From RPQJ01 sp963698735 (lineage in GTDB: Bacteria; Pseudomonadota; Gammaproteobacteria; Steroidobacterales; Steroidobacteraceae), in assembly GCA_963698735.1 (NCBI GenBank), contig CAVOSA010000035.1, positions 62,001-126,000 of the forward strand: a stretch of 64,000 nucleotides of DNA. Reading direction: 5' to 3'. The notes beneath the pieces are model-generated. The model was not told the DNA's origin. It ran no database searches and saw only the letters and a program-made list of their open reading frames with translations. This document shows positions 1-8,763 of this stretch, piece by piece. A program made the position numbers and the translations under genes. The stretch's first letter is position 1, and every line of letters begins with the position of its first letter.

Positions 1-577
1 AATCCGGCGGGATCACGCCGTGGGCGCGATCGTCCTCGACTCGTACTTTGGTCTCGCGCAGCACACGCCCGAATTCGGCCAGGCGCGACAGGTACCTTTC
101 GACACTGCGCTCGTTCTTGATGACGTGCGCGTCGGTCAGGAACTGAGGCGTATCCACCGTCACGCCGGAAATCTGGTTGACGCGATACCCGCCGTGCTCG
201 AACTCCGCCTGGCGAATGGTGTCGTCGAGGAACCAGGCCGTGGTCTTCCAGGTGATCAGCTCCTGCCCGGAGAGCCCGGCCGGGCCGTACTTGTCGAGCC
301 CGGCGCGTGCCTTGCGCAGCCGCGCCAGTACTTCGTCCTCGTGCGCCTTGGTCTGGTCGTCGAGCTTGCCGCTGTGGAAATCGAACGGCGTGTTGTCGAT
401 GAAGCCCAGCTGGGTGAGGATCTGTGGCGAGTCGGCAGTGAGCTGCAGCGTGATCTTGTTGACGTAGTTGTTCAGCCCGACCGGCGTGAACCAGAACCAC
501 ATCGACGCGGCTGCGAGGCCCGCCAGCAGCAGGCCTCCGATCCAGCCGAGGATCTTGCCAACCTTTCGCTTCGCCAT
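1..577 (-). CDS. DUF885 family protein, N-terminal part, cut by window edge
   Basis: The reading frame opens at ATG 577 on the minus strand and stays open to the window start, giving about 192 residues of the N-terminus. It begins MAKRKVGKILGWIGG, a basic stretch followed by one hydrophobic segment (about residues 9-30), so the protein is probably anchored in or exported across the inner membrane. The segments GQELITWKTTAWFLDD and HGVIPPD resemble the conserved N-terminal part of DUF885 proteins, a secreted family related to metallopeptidases, usually near 600 residues. The expected C-terminal metal-binding part lies outside the window, so catalytic residues cannot be checked. Family assignment is by motif memory; the reading frame itself is clear. 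Confidence 0.72.
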   Translation of the reverse strand, partial: MAKRKVGKILGWIGGLLLAGLAAASMWFWFTPVGLNNYVNKITLQLTADSPQILTQLGFIDNTPFDFHSGKLDDQTKAHEDEVLARLRKARAGLDKYGPAGLSGQELITWKTTAWFLDDTIRQAEFEHGGYRVNQISGVTVDTPQFLTDAHVIKNERSVERYLSRLAEFGRVLRETKVRVEDDRAHGVIPPD

Positions 578-722
578 CGGTGCGCATCCCACGAAATCCA
601 TCCAAGGCGGCCACTATACCTAGGCCGCGCGGCTCGGGCAGGAGCGGCCGCCGGCGCTGCGAGGCCCTTCCTTTCCCAGCCGCGGACTTGCTACCGTCGT
701 CGGCATTGCAACAGGAGCCCCC

Positions 723-1451
723 ATGAGCCGAAAGTCGAAACGAAACCGGCCGGACCCGCAGCATTCGACGCAGGACCCGGCGGAGACAGCACGCAGCGGG
801 CTTTTCGGCCGCCGCACGGTCCTGCTCGGTTCTATCGTTGCCCTGCTGCTCGCCCTGGTGGCCGGGATCGTCCTGTACCAGCGCGCGACGACGCAACCAG
901 CGCAATCTGCCTTGGACCGCCAGGCGGCCCTCGCGAGCGATCATTCGCCGACGCTTGGCGATGCGACCGCCAGGGTGCACGTCGTCGAGTTCCTCGATCC
1001 CGCGTGCGAGACCTGCGCCCTCTTCTACCCCGTCATAAAGGAACTGATGGCCGAGAACCCCGGCAGGATCCGCTTGTCCGTCCGGCATGCCGCGTTTCAC
1101 GACGGCTCCGAGTACGTCGTTCGGCTGCTCGAAGCAAGCCGGAAGCAGGACAAGTACTGGCAGACACTGGAAGCCCTGTTCGCATCGCAGGCCCGATGGG
1201 CGCCACATCACACCGTGGAACCCGACCTGGTCTGGCCGGCGATTGCCGCCGTGGGCCTGGATGTCGAACGAGCCAAAGCCGACATGACGGCGGCGGACGT
1301 CACGCAGCGCGTCGAGAAGGACCGAACCGATGCCATGGCGCTCGCGGTCACCGCGACCCCGGAGTACTTCGTCAACGGCAGGCCACTGCCGAGCTTTGGC
1401 GAGGACCAGCTGCGAAGCCTGGTACAGGAAGAGCTGCAGCGCACCTATTGA
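723..1451 (+). CDS. DsbA-like thioredoxin-fold protein, membrane anchored
   Basis: A 242-residue protein with a charged N-terminus, one transmembrane segment (about residues 38-56) and a periplasmic thioredoxin-like domain. The segment ARVHVVEFLDPACETCALFY contains a CETC active site in the place where DsbA/Thioredoxin_4 proteins carry CxxC, and ATPEYFVNGR is the typical cis-proline region that follows (T-P). It should catalyse thiol-disulfide exchange outside the cytoplasm. It is divergent from the DUF885 gene, with 145 bp between the two starts. No DsbB partner is nearby; in other bacteria such membrane-tethered DsbA-like proteins pair with a vitamin-K-epoxide-reductase or DsbB homologue elsewhere. 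The specific substrate is unknown. Confidence 0.85.
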   Translation: MSRKSKRNRPDPQHSTQDPAETARSGLFGRRTVLLGSIVALLLALVAGIVLYQRATTQPAQSALDRQAALASDHSPTLGDATARVHVVEFLDPACETCALFYPVIKELMAENPGRIRLSVRHAAFHDGSEYVVRLLEASRKQDKYWQTLEALFASQARWAPHHTVEPDLVWPAIAAVGLDVERAKADMTAADVTQRVEKDRTDAMALAVTATPEYFVNGRPLPSFGEDQLRSLVQEELQRTY

Positions 1452-1516
1452 TGGCGGCCTGACGACGCTGAGACGGAATACACTTCCACCCGGTCATCCA
1501 GGGCATCACCAGCGTA

Positions 1517-2881
1517 TCAGCGCGGCTTGCGCAGCAGATGCTCGGCAACCGCGCGGTATGCAGGCAGAGACGTAGGATCAATGTTCATGTTGCCGGCCAG
1601 CGGATGCGAAGCGAAGCGCGCGATCACCATTTCCGCCTTCGGATCGATGTAGATCGCCTGGCCGTGGACGCCCCGGGCCATGAACACGCCGTGGTCGTCG
1701 TGCGACACCCACCACTGGTAGCGGTAGCTCCAGCCGGGCAGCGTCTTGTAGCCCGCCGGCACGAAAGCCGCGGGGCTGCCGCCCCTGCGGATCTCGTCCA
1801 CGACGGACGCCGGAACGATCTGCTGGCCATTGAACCGGCCCTGCAACCGGATCATCTCGCCAAACCGCGCCATGTCCCGTAAGCGCGCATTGAAGCCGCC
1901 GGAAACGATCGGGGCACCGGACGGATCGAGGGCGATGAAGGCGTCGCTTTCGGCGCCAAGCCTGCCCCATATCCGCTCCTGAAGTACCGCGTCCGGTCGC
2001 TGACCGGTCACTCGCGCGATCAGCCAGCCGACCACCTCAGTGTTCGGCGAGCGGTACGCGAAGGCTTCCCCGTGCGTTCCCTTTTTCGCGACGGTCGGCA
2101 GGAACTGGTGGATGGATGATGGGCCTGTGTACCCGGCCGGCCGGGGAAAGAACCCGGTGGCACGCGCGAAAGAAATGAACGTTGCAGACGGGTCGCCGTA
2201 CTGCTCGGAGAAGTCGAGCGCAGTCGTCATGTCGAGGACCTGCGCAACCGTCGCATCGCCAAAGCCGCTCCTGGCGAGTTCCGGGATATAGCGCGTCACC
2301 GTTGCTGCGGGATCGAGCCTGCCCTCGGCGATCAGCATGCCCGCAAGGGTCCCGAACAATGACTTGGTCGCGGAGAATGCGATGTGCGGGCGTTCCGCAG
2401 ACAGGGCGCCGAAGTACCGTTCGTAGACGATCCGTCCGCGGTGCAGCACGACGATGCCGTCAGTGTAGTTCGCGGCGAGCGACTCCGCCCAGGTCATGGG
2501 CTTCGTGCCGCCGATCGGCACGAACGTCAATGCATCCAGGTCGTCGCGTTCGGCGCGGGGCAGCGAACTCACCGGGCCATTGCCGCGCGCAATCTCCACC
2601 GATGGCATCAGCTCACGCCAATGCGAGAAACTCCAGCGCCATTGCGGAAAGCGATAGGAGCTGCCGTCGTCGTAGCGGATCGACTTGTCGGGCGGCGGCG
2701 GCGAGCCGACCATCCAGCCGAGTTTCACTGGATCCGTTGCGTTCGCATCCGGAAACACCTGCGGCGCGTCGGCTGCCGAGGCTTTCGCGACGCTTGGCGG
2801 AGCAAGGGACATGGCAGCCAGCAGTGCGCAGGCATACAGCTCCAGCACGGCGCGCCGCCGGGTGTAATTGATGTCCGTCAC
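1517..2881 (-). CDS. Serine hydrolase, beta-lactamase/NylB-like family
   Basis: A 454-residue secreted hydrolase. I place the start at GTG 2881 because GAGGGGG sits 6 nt upstream, and because a signal peptide then follows at once (hydrophobic run ELYACALLAAMSLA). The catalytic SxxK motif is SATKS, the second motif is YRSPNTE (Tyr-x-x-Asn region), and a late HGQ fits the third motif of class C beta-lactamase folds. The motif spacing resembles 6-aminohexanoate-dimer hydrolases and related esterases more than true beta-lactamases. Substrate cannot be read from the sequence. It is divergent from the P1 peptidase gene downstream in the window. Confidence 0.86.
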   Translation of the reverse strand: MTDINYTRRRAVLELYACALLAAMSLAPPSVAKASAADAPQVFPDANATDPVKLGWMVGSPPPPDKSIRYDDGSSYRFPQWRWSFSHWRELMPSVEIARGNGPVSSLPRAERDDLDALTFVPIGGTKPMTWAESLAANYTDGIVVLHRGRIVYERYFGALSAERPHIAFSATKSLFGTLAGMLIAEGRLDPAATVTRYIPELARSGFGDATVAQVLDMTTALDFSEQYGDPSATFISFARATGFFPRPAGYTGPSSIHQFLPTVAKKGTHGEAFAYRSPNTEVVGWLIARVTGQRPDAVLQERIWGRLGAESDAFIALDPSGAPIVSGGFNARLRDMARFGEMIRLQGRFNGQQIVPASVVDEIRRGGSPAAFVPAGYKTLPGWSYRYQWWVSHDDHGVFMARGVHGQAIYIDPKAEMVIARFASHPLAGNMNIDPTSLPAYRAVAEHLLRKPR

Positions 2882-3066
2882 TCGATTCCCCCTCGGTCTG
2901 GTTGTGCCGCAAGCATACGCCGGACGCGACGGTCGACTGGTGTTGGCGTCATCGCTCGCCGCGGTCGCGCGCATTTGCAAATACGTCGAGCTGGAGGAAA
3001 CTGCGCTCCTGCATGCGGGCAGTTTGCTTGCTGCCGGCCAGGTACGACAAGACTCGGACCAGGGAT

Positions 3067-4302
3067 ATGAACATGAGAGCTAGCGAAACCCGGGCCCCTG
3101 CCCCGCGTATAACCCTCCTTGCCTGCGGAGCATTTTTAATCATGGGCATTGCGTCCGCCGATCCCCGCGCCAGAGACCTCGGCATTCCGTTCCCGGGCAC
3201 GCCCGGCCCGCTGAATGCGATCACCGACGTGGCAGGCGTCGAGGTCGGCTACACGACGCTCATCGCAGGAGACGGACCGCTGCAGGTCGGCAAGGGCCCG
3301 GTGCGCACGGGTGTCACGGCCATTCTGCCGCGCGGGCGAAAGTCGCCGACCGCGGTCTTTGGTGCCTACGCCGTGGGCAACGGCAATGGCGAGATGACCG
3401 GGACAATCTGGGTCGAGGAGTCTGGAACCGTCGGTACTCCGGTGCTGATCACGAACACGCACAGCGTCGGTGTCGTGCGTGACGCGGTGATCGCATGGAT
3501 GCTGCAGAACGGCGGCACCGAGCAGCTGTGGGGCCTGCCGGTGGTGGCCGAGACATGGGACGGCTACCTGAATGATCTCAACGGCTTCCACGTCACGCGC
3601 GACCACGTGTTCGCAGCGCTCGATGGCGCACGCGGTGGGGCCATCGCCGAAGGTAACGTCGGCGGCGGCACCGGCATGCACACGTTCGAGTTCAAGGGCG
3701 GCACGGGGACCTCGTCGCGACGCGTGCGCGTCAAGGGCGCCGGCGACTACACAGTCGGCGTCCTGGTCCAGTCGAATTTCGGCCGCCGCTGGCAGCTGCA
3801 GGTCGCCGGCATCCCGGTCGGACGCGAATGGCCGGAGGATGCGCCGTTCACCGCGGAGTACGGTCCCACCAACGAACTGGGCTCGATCATTGTCGTCGTC
3901 GCGACGGACGCGCCACTGTTGCCAACGCAGCTCAAGCGCATCGCCAGGCGTGCGGCGATGGGAATCGCGCGGACCGGCGGGATGGCCGGCAACGGTTCAG
4001 GTGACATCTTCCTGGCTTTTTCCACGGCAAATGCGCCGGCCGCAACGGCTGTCGAGGGACTGCAGCAGGCCGCGTTCCTGCCAAACGACCAGCTCGACGG
4101 CCTGTTCGAGGCGACCGTGCTCGCGACCGAAGAGGCGATCGTCAATGCGCTGGTCGCCGCGCGCACGATGACCGGCATCGACGGTCACCGGCTGGTGGCG
4201 ATCGACCACGCGCGACTGCAGGACATCCTGCGACGGCACAATCGGCTCAATGCAGGCGCAGGGATCAGTGCGCCTGGCGCGCCGCCCGTTGCGGAAAGAT
4301 GA
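3067..4302 (+). CDS. P1 family peptidase (DmpA/BapA type, S58)
   Basis: About 411 residues from ATG 3067 (a second ATG follows two codons later). A signal peptide ends near GIASA. Family S58 enzymes cleave N-terminal residues or beta-peptides and mature by autocleavage before a serine in an N-S-G-D-like context; here GNGSGDIFLAFSTAN provides that site at about residue 310. The N-terminal segment NAITDVAGVEVGYTT and the GGGTGM loop are also family hallmarks. It probably acts in the periplasm on short peptides or amino acid amides. The last codons overlap the 3' end of a converging membrane-protein remnant. The longer in-frame extension upstream to 2902 has no signal-peptide logic and is rejected. 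Confidence 0.88.
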   Translation: MNMRASETRAPAPRITLLACGAFLIMGIASADPRARDLGIPFPGTPGPLNAITDVAGVEVGYTTLIAGDGPLQVGKGPVRTGVTAILPRGRKSPTAVFGAYAVGNGNGEMTGTIWVEESGTVGTPVLITNTHSVGVVRDAVIAWMLQNGGTEQLWGLPVVAETWDGYLNDLNGFHVTRDHVFAALDGARGGAIAEGNVGGGTGMHTFEFKGGTGTSSRRVRVKGAGDYTVGVLVQSNFGRRWQLQVAGIPVGREWPEDAPFTAEYGPTNELGSIIVVVATDAPLLPTQLKRIARRAAMGIARTGGMAGNGSGDIFLAFSTANAPAATAVEGLQQAAFLPNDQLDGLFEATVLATEEAIVNALVAARTMTGIDGHRLVAIDHARLQDILRRHNRLNAGAGISAPGAPPVAER

Positions 4303-4487
4303 GAATGCACGCGACGATGAATGCCAGCAGCGCGAGGGTTGAGCAGCGACGCCGGCAGCAGCGCGAACAGGATGGCCGCTTCGCCAAAGGTGGTGGCCGC
4401 GATCTTGATGGCCCAGAAGACGAGGGTGACCTCTGGAACCTTGCTCGGCTGGCCGTGATGATCGGGCTGATGATTGCGCTGCATCAT
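4265..4487 (-). pseudogene. Small membrane protein remnant, COG4705-like, frameshifted
   Basis: From ATG 4487 (minus) the frame reads KVPEVTLVFWAIKIAATTFG, which looks like the conserved start of COG4705 membrane proteins, followed by a hydrophobic stretch ending near 4360. The next hydrophobic stretch (TLALLAFIVACILIF) continues in the neighbouring frame and stops at TGA 4265. Joined, the two frames give about 70 residues with two membrane segments; the family is normally about 250 residues. This suggests an internally deleted, frameshifted gene or a small two-helix protein with a sequence error. The end overlaps the P1 peptidase gene by 38 bp on the other strand. Confidence 0.35.
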
Positions 4488-4594
4488 GCGGTCCTGAATC
4501 TAGCCCCTGCGCAACCACCTTGTCTCTGTATTCGGCAGGGTCAGAGGGCTAGAGTACGGCCGGGGGCAACGACAACACGGGAGAAAAAGTACAG

Positions 4595-4843
4595 ATGAAC
4601 TGGATAATCACGTTGATCATCGGTGGCGTCGCAGGCTGGCTCGCCAGCATCGTGATGAAGACCAACGCGCAGATGGGCATGATTGCCAACATCCTGGTCG
4701 GAATCGTCGGCTCGGTCATTGGCTTCTGGGCAGCCGGCGCCTTGGGGCTTGCCCCGGCGGGCGGCATCATGGGCTTCCTGGTTGCCGTGGTGGGCGCCGT
4801 CGCGCTCATCTTCATTCTACGGCTGCTGGGCCTCTTCAAGTAG
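4595..4843 (+). CDS. GlsB/YeaQ/YmgE family stress response membrane protein
   Basis: An 82-residue, almost wholly hydrophobic protein with three predicted membrane segments. It begins MNWIITLIIGGVAGWLAS and has the Gly-rich pattern NILVGIVGSVIGFW typical of the transglycosylase-associated/GlsB family. Length matches the family. GGGAG lies about 15 nt before the ATG, so ribosome binding is not strong. The family is induced by stress in several bacteria, but its biochemical role is not established. A strong inverted repeat follows the stop. Confidence 0.9.
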   Translation: MNWIITLIIGGVAGWLASIVMKTNAQMGMIANILVGIVGSVIGFWAAGALGLAPAGGIMGFLVAVVGAVALIFILRLLGLFK

Positions 4844-4867
4844 GACCGTGACTTAGGCGAGTGCACT

Positions 4868-4899
4868 CATGGGCCGGGACGAAACCGTTCCGGCCCATG
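4868..4899 (+). terminator. Strong hairpin after the YeaQ-like gene
   Basis: Ten perfectly paired bases (4868-4877 with 4890-4899, CATGGGCCGG/CCGGCCCATG) extend by three more pairs, one of them G-T, around a 6-nt loop. It lies 25 bp after the stop of the small membrane protein gene. No run of T follows on the plus strand, so it may be a Rho-independent terminator lacking its U tract or simply an mRNA-stabilising hairpin. Confidence 0.5.
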
Positions 4900-5119
4900 A
4901 TCCGGCCATGGGTGCGCCAATTCCATCCGGGCCACGACGCCAGCATGCGGATCAGGCCTTGCAGGCACTGACGATGCACGGAACAGATCGTGTGGTGACC
5001 GGCACCCTTGCAGCCGAGGGGTACCGTCTCGCCCCATGGAGTATCATGGGGCGCCATGCGTCGGCCCTGGCCGTCGCGTCCGCACTGTCTATCCACGCAC
5101 CGCCGAGGCGCGCCACGCA

Positions 5120-6175
5120 ATGCAAGCGACCACCTGGAACCGGAAGGCCCTGCTGAGTGCCTTCGAAAAGTCTCCGTCGCTGCTGCTGCCCTCGCTGGTA
5201 CTCCTGTTCGACATCGTGCTCTTCGTCGCCGGCTCCGCGCTGGTCCTGCTGCCCACCAGTCTCGCGCTGAAACTGCTCGGCACCTGCATCGTCACGGCTG
5301 CGATCGTGCGGCTGTTCCTCATCGGTCACGACGCCTGTCACGGCAGCTTCTTCAACAACCAGAAGCTCAATGCCATCCTCGGGCGAATCGCGTTTCTGCC
5401 GTCCATGACCGCCTACAGCCTGTGGGAAGTCGGTCACAACACGGCGCACCACGGGTTCAACAACCTCAAGGGGCGCGACCAGGTCTGGGCGCCTTTCTCC
5501 AAGGCGGAGTTCGATGCCCTGCCGCGGTTGCGGCAGTCGCTCGAACGCCTGTACCGGAGCGGCCTCGGCTGGGGCGCGTACTACTTGATCGAGATGTGGT
5601 GGAAGAAGCTGTACTTCCCCAGCCGCAAGGAGATCGGTTCGAGTCGCCGCAAGTACACGCTGGACAGCCTGCTCGTGACCATCACGGGGTTGCTGTGGCT
5701 CGCCGCCGTCGCGCTCACGGCGCGCGCGACGGAACAGTCGCACACGCTGCTGTTCACGCTGGCAGTCATGGTGCCCTTCCTGCTCTGGAACGCCATCATG
5801 GGTTTCATCGTGTACGTGCACCACACGAACCCGAGGATCGCGTGGTTCCGGAATCGGCAGGAATGGCAGCGCAACCGCGCCTACCTGACGTCCACCGCAT
5901 GCGTGCGCTTTCCGTTCGGCATCGATCGCCTGATGCACAGCATCATGGAACACAACGCGCACCACCTGAACCCGGGCATCCCGATGTTCAAGCTGCGCGC
6001 TGCGCAGCGGGTGCTGCACGCGAAGTTTCCGGATCTCTGCGAGTACCGGATGAACATCCAGTCGTACATGGACTGTGTGCGGCGCTGCAAGCTCTACGAC
6101 TTCACCAACCACGCATGGCTGGACTTCCGCGGCCAGGTCACGGCGCGCGTCGCATTGACCTCCGCCGCAGCCTGA
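5120..6175 (+). CDS. Membrane fatty acid desaturase
   Basis: A 351-residue membrane protein with the three histidine boxes of acyl-lipid/acyl-CoA desaturases: HDACH, HNTAHH and a C-terminal HNAHH. Four or more hydrophobic segments flank the boxes. It should introduce a double bond into a membrane-bound acyl chain using a di-iron centre and an electron donor not encoded nearby. I start at ATG 5120 because the hydrophobic core follows directly; an in-frame ATG at 5036 would add a non-conserved leader, and neither site has a clear ribosome binding site. The next gene is an LpxD-like acyltransferase, so the pair may relate to envelope lipid modification, which is an inference. Confidence 0.85.
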   Translation: MQATTWNRKALLSAFEKSPSLLLPSLVLLFDIVLFVAGSALVLLPTSLALKLLGTCIVTAAIVRLFLIGHDACHGSFFNNQKLNAILGRIAFLPSMTAYSLWEVGHNTAHHGFNNLKGRDQVWAPFSKAEFDALPRLRQSLERLYRSGLGWGAYYLIEMWWKKLYFPSRKEIGSSRRKYTLDSLLVTITGLLWLAAVALTARATEQSHTLLFTLAVMVPFLLWNAIMGFIVYVHHTNPRIAWFRNRQEWQRNRAYLTSTACVRFPFGIDRLMHSIMEHNAHHLNPGIPMFKLRAAQRVLHAKFPDLCEYRMNIQSYMDCVRRCKLYDFTNHAWLDFRGQVTARVALTSAAA

Positions 6176-6233
6176 GGCCGGCACCCGGCGCGCGCGTCTG
6201 CGCCGCGGCCGCAAGACACGCAAGCGAGGCTTC

Positions 6234-7295
6234 ATGCTGCACGCCCACACCGTCCTGAGCCGGCACCCGGACCTCTTCCAGCACCTGCAGGGCAAGCTCG
6301 ACACCGTCGCGGCCAATTGCCGCACTCCGCGGGACACGTCCCCGGACAGCCTGGTCTTCGTGAGCGACGCGCCGCAACTGGAGACTGCGCGGCAGCGGGG
6401 CGCCGCCATCCTGGTCGTGCAGCGGGACGTGGCCGGCCAGTTGGGGCCGAACGAGAGCACGTTCGGCTGCTGCTTCTCGGTGTCGTCCGTGCCAATGGGC
6501 ATGGCGGTGTTGCTCAAGGAGTTCGACCGCAAGCGTGAGCGCTTCACGCAGTGGGGCGAACGCCACGCCACTGCCGTCGTGCATCCGACCGCCACGATCG
6601 GAACCGGCGTGCTGCTTGGACCTTACTGCGTCATCGGTGCCGGCGCTTCGATCGGCGACGACTGCTGCATCGGCTCGCACGTCGTCGTCGAGAACGGCGC
6701 GCGCGTCGGCGCCGGCACGATCCTGCACCCGCACGTCTTCGTGGGCGCCGACTGCGAGATCGGACGCGACTGCGAAGTCCACCCGCACACCAGCATCGGC
6801 AGCGACGGCTTCGGCTATGCGGTCGGCGCGAGTCGCCGTCCGCAGAAAATCCCCCACCTCGGCAACGTGCATATCGGGGACGAGGTGGAGATCGGCAGCA
6901 ACTGCGCGATCGACCGCGCCAAGCTGACGTCCACCTTCATCCGCGACGGTGCGAAGCTCGACAACATCTGCCACATCGCGCACAACTGCGACCTGGGTGA
7001 GGATGGCTTCTACACTGCGGGCTTCATGATGGCGGGATCGACCACCATCGGTCGCCGCTTCATGACCGGCGGCAACTCCGTGGTCTCGGCACACCTCACG
7101 CTGACCGACGACGTGATCCTGGCCGGCCGCTCGACGGTGACCAGCGACGTGAAGGAACCCGGCCACTACGGCGGTTATCCGCTGCAGCCATTGAAGGACG
7201 CGATGCGCACGCTCGCCTCGCTCGCGCAGCTGAACGACATGCGCAGGAACCTCAACCGGGTGCTGAAGCACCTGCAGCTGCCTGACCGTACCTAG
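6234..7295 (+). CDS. LpxD-like UDP-3-O-acyl-glucosamine N-acyltransferase
   Basis: A 353-residue protein with a long left-handed beta-helix of hexapeptide repeats (from about residue 115, for example HPTATIGTGVLLGPYCVIGA) and a C-terminal helical tail. The segment DNICHIAHNCDLGEDGF carries the histidine (HIAHN) that is catalytic in LpxD of lipid A synthesis. The N-terminal domain is similar in size to LpxD but diverged. It lies outside any lpx cluster (no lpxA, fabZ or bamA nearby) and follows a desaturase gene, so I suspect a paralogue acting on a different nucleotide sugar or acyl donor. Its own gap to zwf is 61 bp. Confidence 0.8.
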   Translation: MLHAHTVLSRHPDLFQHLQGKLDTVAANCRTPRDTSPDSLVFVSDAPQLETARQRGAAILVVQRDVAGQLGPNESTFGCCFSVSSVPMGMAVLLKEFDRKRERFTQWGERHATAVVHPTATIGTGVLLGPYCVIGAGASIGDDCCIGSHVVVENGARVGAGTILHPHVFVGADCEIGRDCEVHPHTSIGSDGFGYAVGASRRPQKIPHLGNVHIGDEVEIGSNCAIDRAKLTSTFIRDGAKLDNICHIAHNCDLGEDGFYTAGFMMAGSTTIGRRFMTGGNSVVSAHLTLTDDVILAGRSTVTSDVKEPGHYGGYPLQPLKDAMRTLASLAQLNDMRRNLNRVLKHLQLPDRT

Positions 7296-7356
7296 GAGCC
7301 GGCGCCCCGACGCACGAGATTCCGGCAGGCCGCCGCTGCAGAGGAGCTGGACCGAC

Positions 7357-8763
7357 ATGAACGGCGATTACTCCGACGCGCTGGTGGTGTTCGGCATCAC
7401 CGGCGACCTCGCGTTCAAGAAGATCATCCCGGCGCTCGAGAATCTCGAGCGGCGCGGCCGACTGCCCCCGATTGTCGTGGGTGTCGCGCGTGGCGGCCTG
7501 ACCCGTGACGCCATGATCGCGCGGATGCGGGAGAGCCTGGCCCAGTATGGCGACGGGACGGACCCCGAGGCGCTGCGCCGCCTGGAAGCCAGGATGCAGT
7601 ACGTGGATGGCGACTACCGCGACGACGCCACGTTTGCGGCCCTGCGCCAGGCTATCGACGGTGCGCAGCGGCCTTGTCATTACCTGGCGATCCCGCCCAG
7701 CCTGTTCGCCGCAGTCGCGGCGAAGCTGGGCAGCTCCGGTTGTGCAACCAATGCGCGCGTGGTCGTCGAGAAGCCGCTCGGCCGCGATCTCTCCAGTGCG
7801 CAGACCATCAACCGCGCGCTCCAGCAGGTCGTCCCGGAAGCGTCGATCTTTCGCATCGATCATTTCCTCGGCAAGGAGGCCGTGCAGAACCTGCTGTACT
7901 TCCGCTTCGCCAACGCCATCATCGAGCCGCTCTGGAACCGCACGCACATCGAGCACGTGCAGATCACGATGGCGGAAAAGTTCGGCGTCGAGGGGCGCGG
8001 CCGGCTCTACGAAGAACTCGGCGCCGTGCGCGACGTGGTGCAGAACCACCTGCTGCAGGTGCTGGCGATCCTGGCCATGGAACCGCCCGTCGGCACCCAT
8101 TCGGAGGCGTTGCGCGACGAAAAGATGAAGGTGCTGCGTGCGATTCAGCATCCCGAACGCCGCGACATCGTCCGTGGACAGTACGCAGGCTATCGCAGCG
8201 AGGACGGCGTGAACGCCAGCTCCGACGCCGAGACCTACGCGGCGCTGCGCTTCGAGATCGATTCGTGGCGCTGGGCCGGCGTGCCGTTCTTCATCCGGAC
8301 CGGCAAGCGCATGCCGGTCACCGCCACCGAAGTGATGGCGACGTTCCGGCGCCCGCCGCAGCGGCTGTTCGACGAGCCGCTGCCGCCGCGCACGAACTAC
8401 CTGCGCTTCCGGCTCGGGCCCGACCGCGTCGCCATCGCGCTCGGGGTCAGGACCAAGACCGGCGGCGAGGCGATGATCGGGCAGGAGACCGAGCTGTATG
8501 CCTGCAACTCGCAAGCAGACGAGATGACGCCATACGAGCGACTGCTGGGTGACGCCATGCGCGGCGACGCGACGCTGTTCGCGCGGCAGGATTCCGTCGA
8601 GGTCGCCTGGGACATCGTCGATCGCCTGCTCGCCAGCGGCCCGCAGGCGGAACCCTATGCCTCGGGCAGCTGGGGCCCGGACTCCGCCGGGCGCATGGTC
8701 GAACGCTACGGCGGCTGGTACGACCCGCCGGCTGCGCCCACGGCGACCAGTCCATGCGGCTGA
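7357..8763 (+). CDS. zwf: Glucose-6-phosphate 1-dehydrogenase
   Basis: A 468-residue enzyme for the first step of the oxidative pentose phosphate and Entner-Doudoroff routes. The N-terminal dinucleotide-binding segment is FGITGDLAFKKIIPAL and the substrate/active-site signature is RIDHFLGKEAVQNLL, both diagnostic. GAGGAG lies about 10 nt before the ATG. The last 10 bases overlap the start of pgl, which indicates translational coupling. Length is slightly below the usual 480-500 residues. Confidence 0.97.
   Translation: MNGDYSDALVVFGITGDLAFKKIIPALENLERRGRLPPIVVGVARGGLTRDAMIARMRESLAQYGDGTDPEALRRLEARMQYVDGDYRDDATFAALRQAIDGAQRPCHYLAIPPSLFAAVAAKLGSSGCATNARVVVEKPLGRDLSSAQTINRALQQVVPEASIFRIDHFLGKEAVQNLLYFRFANAIIEPLWNRTHIEHVQITMAEKFGVEGRGRLYEELGAVRDVVQNHLLQVLAILAMEPPVGTHSEALRDEKMKVLRAIQHPERRDIVRGQYAGYRSEDGVNASSDAETYAALRFEIDSWRWAGVPFFIRTGKRMPVTATEVMATFRRPPQRLFDEPLPPRTNYLRFRLGPDRVAIALGVRTKTGGEAMIGQETELYACNSQADEMTPYERLLGDAMRGDATLFARQDSVEVAWDIVDRLLASGPQAEPYASGSWGPDSAGRMVERYGGWYDPPAAPTATSPCG

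Noticed and set aside
4952..6595. Long minus-strand frame of 547 codons
   Set aside because: It is antisense to the desaturase and LpxD-like genes, which have clear motifs; its composition is typical of a high-G+C shadow frame.
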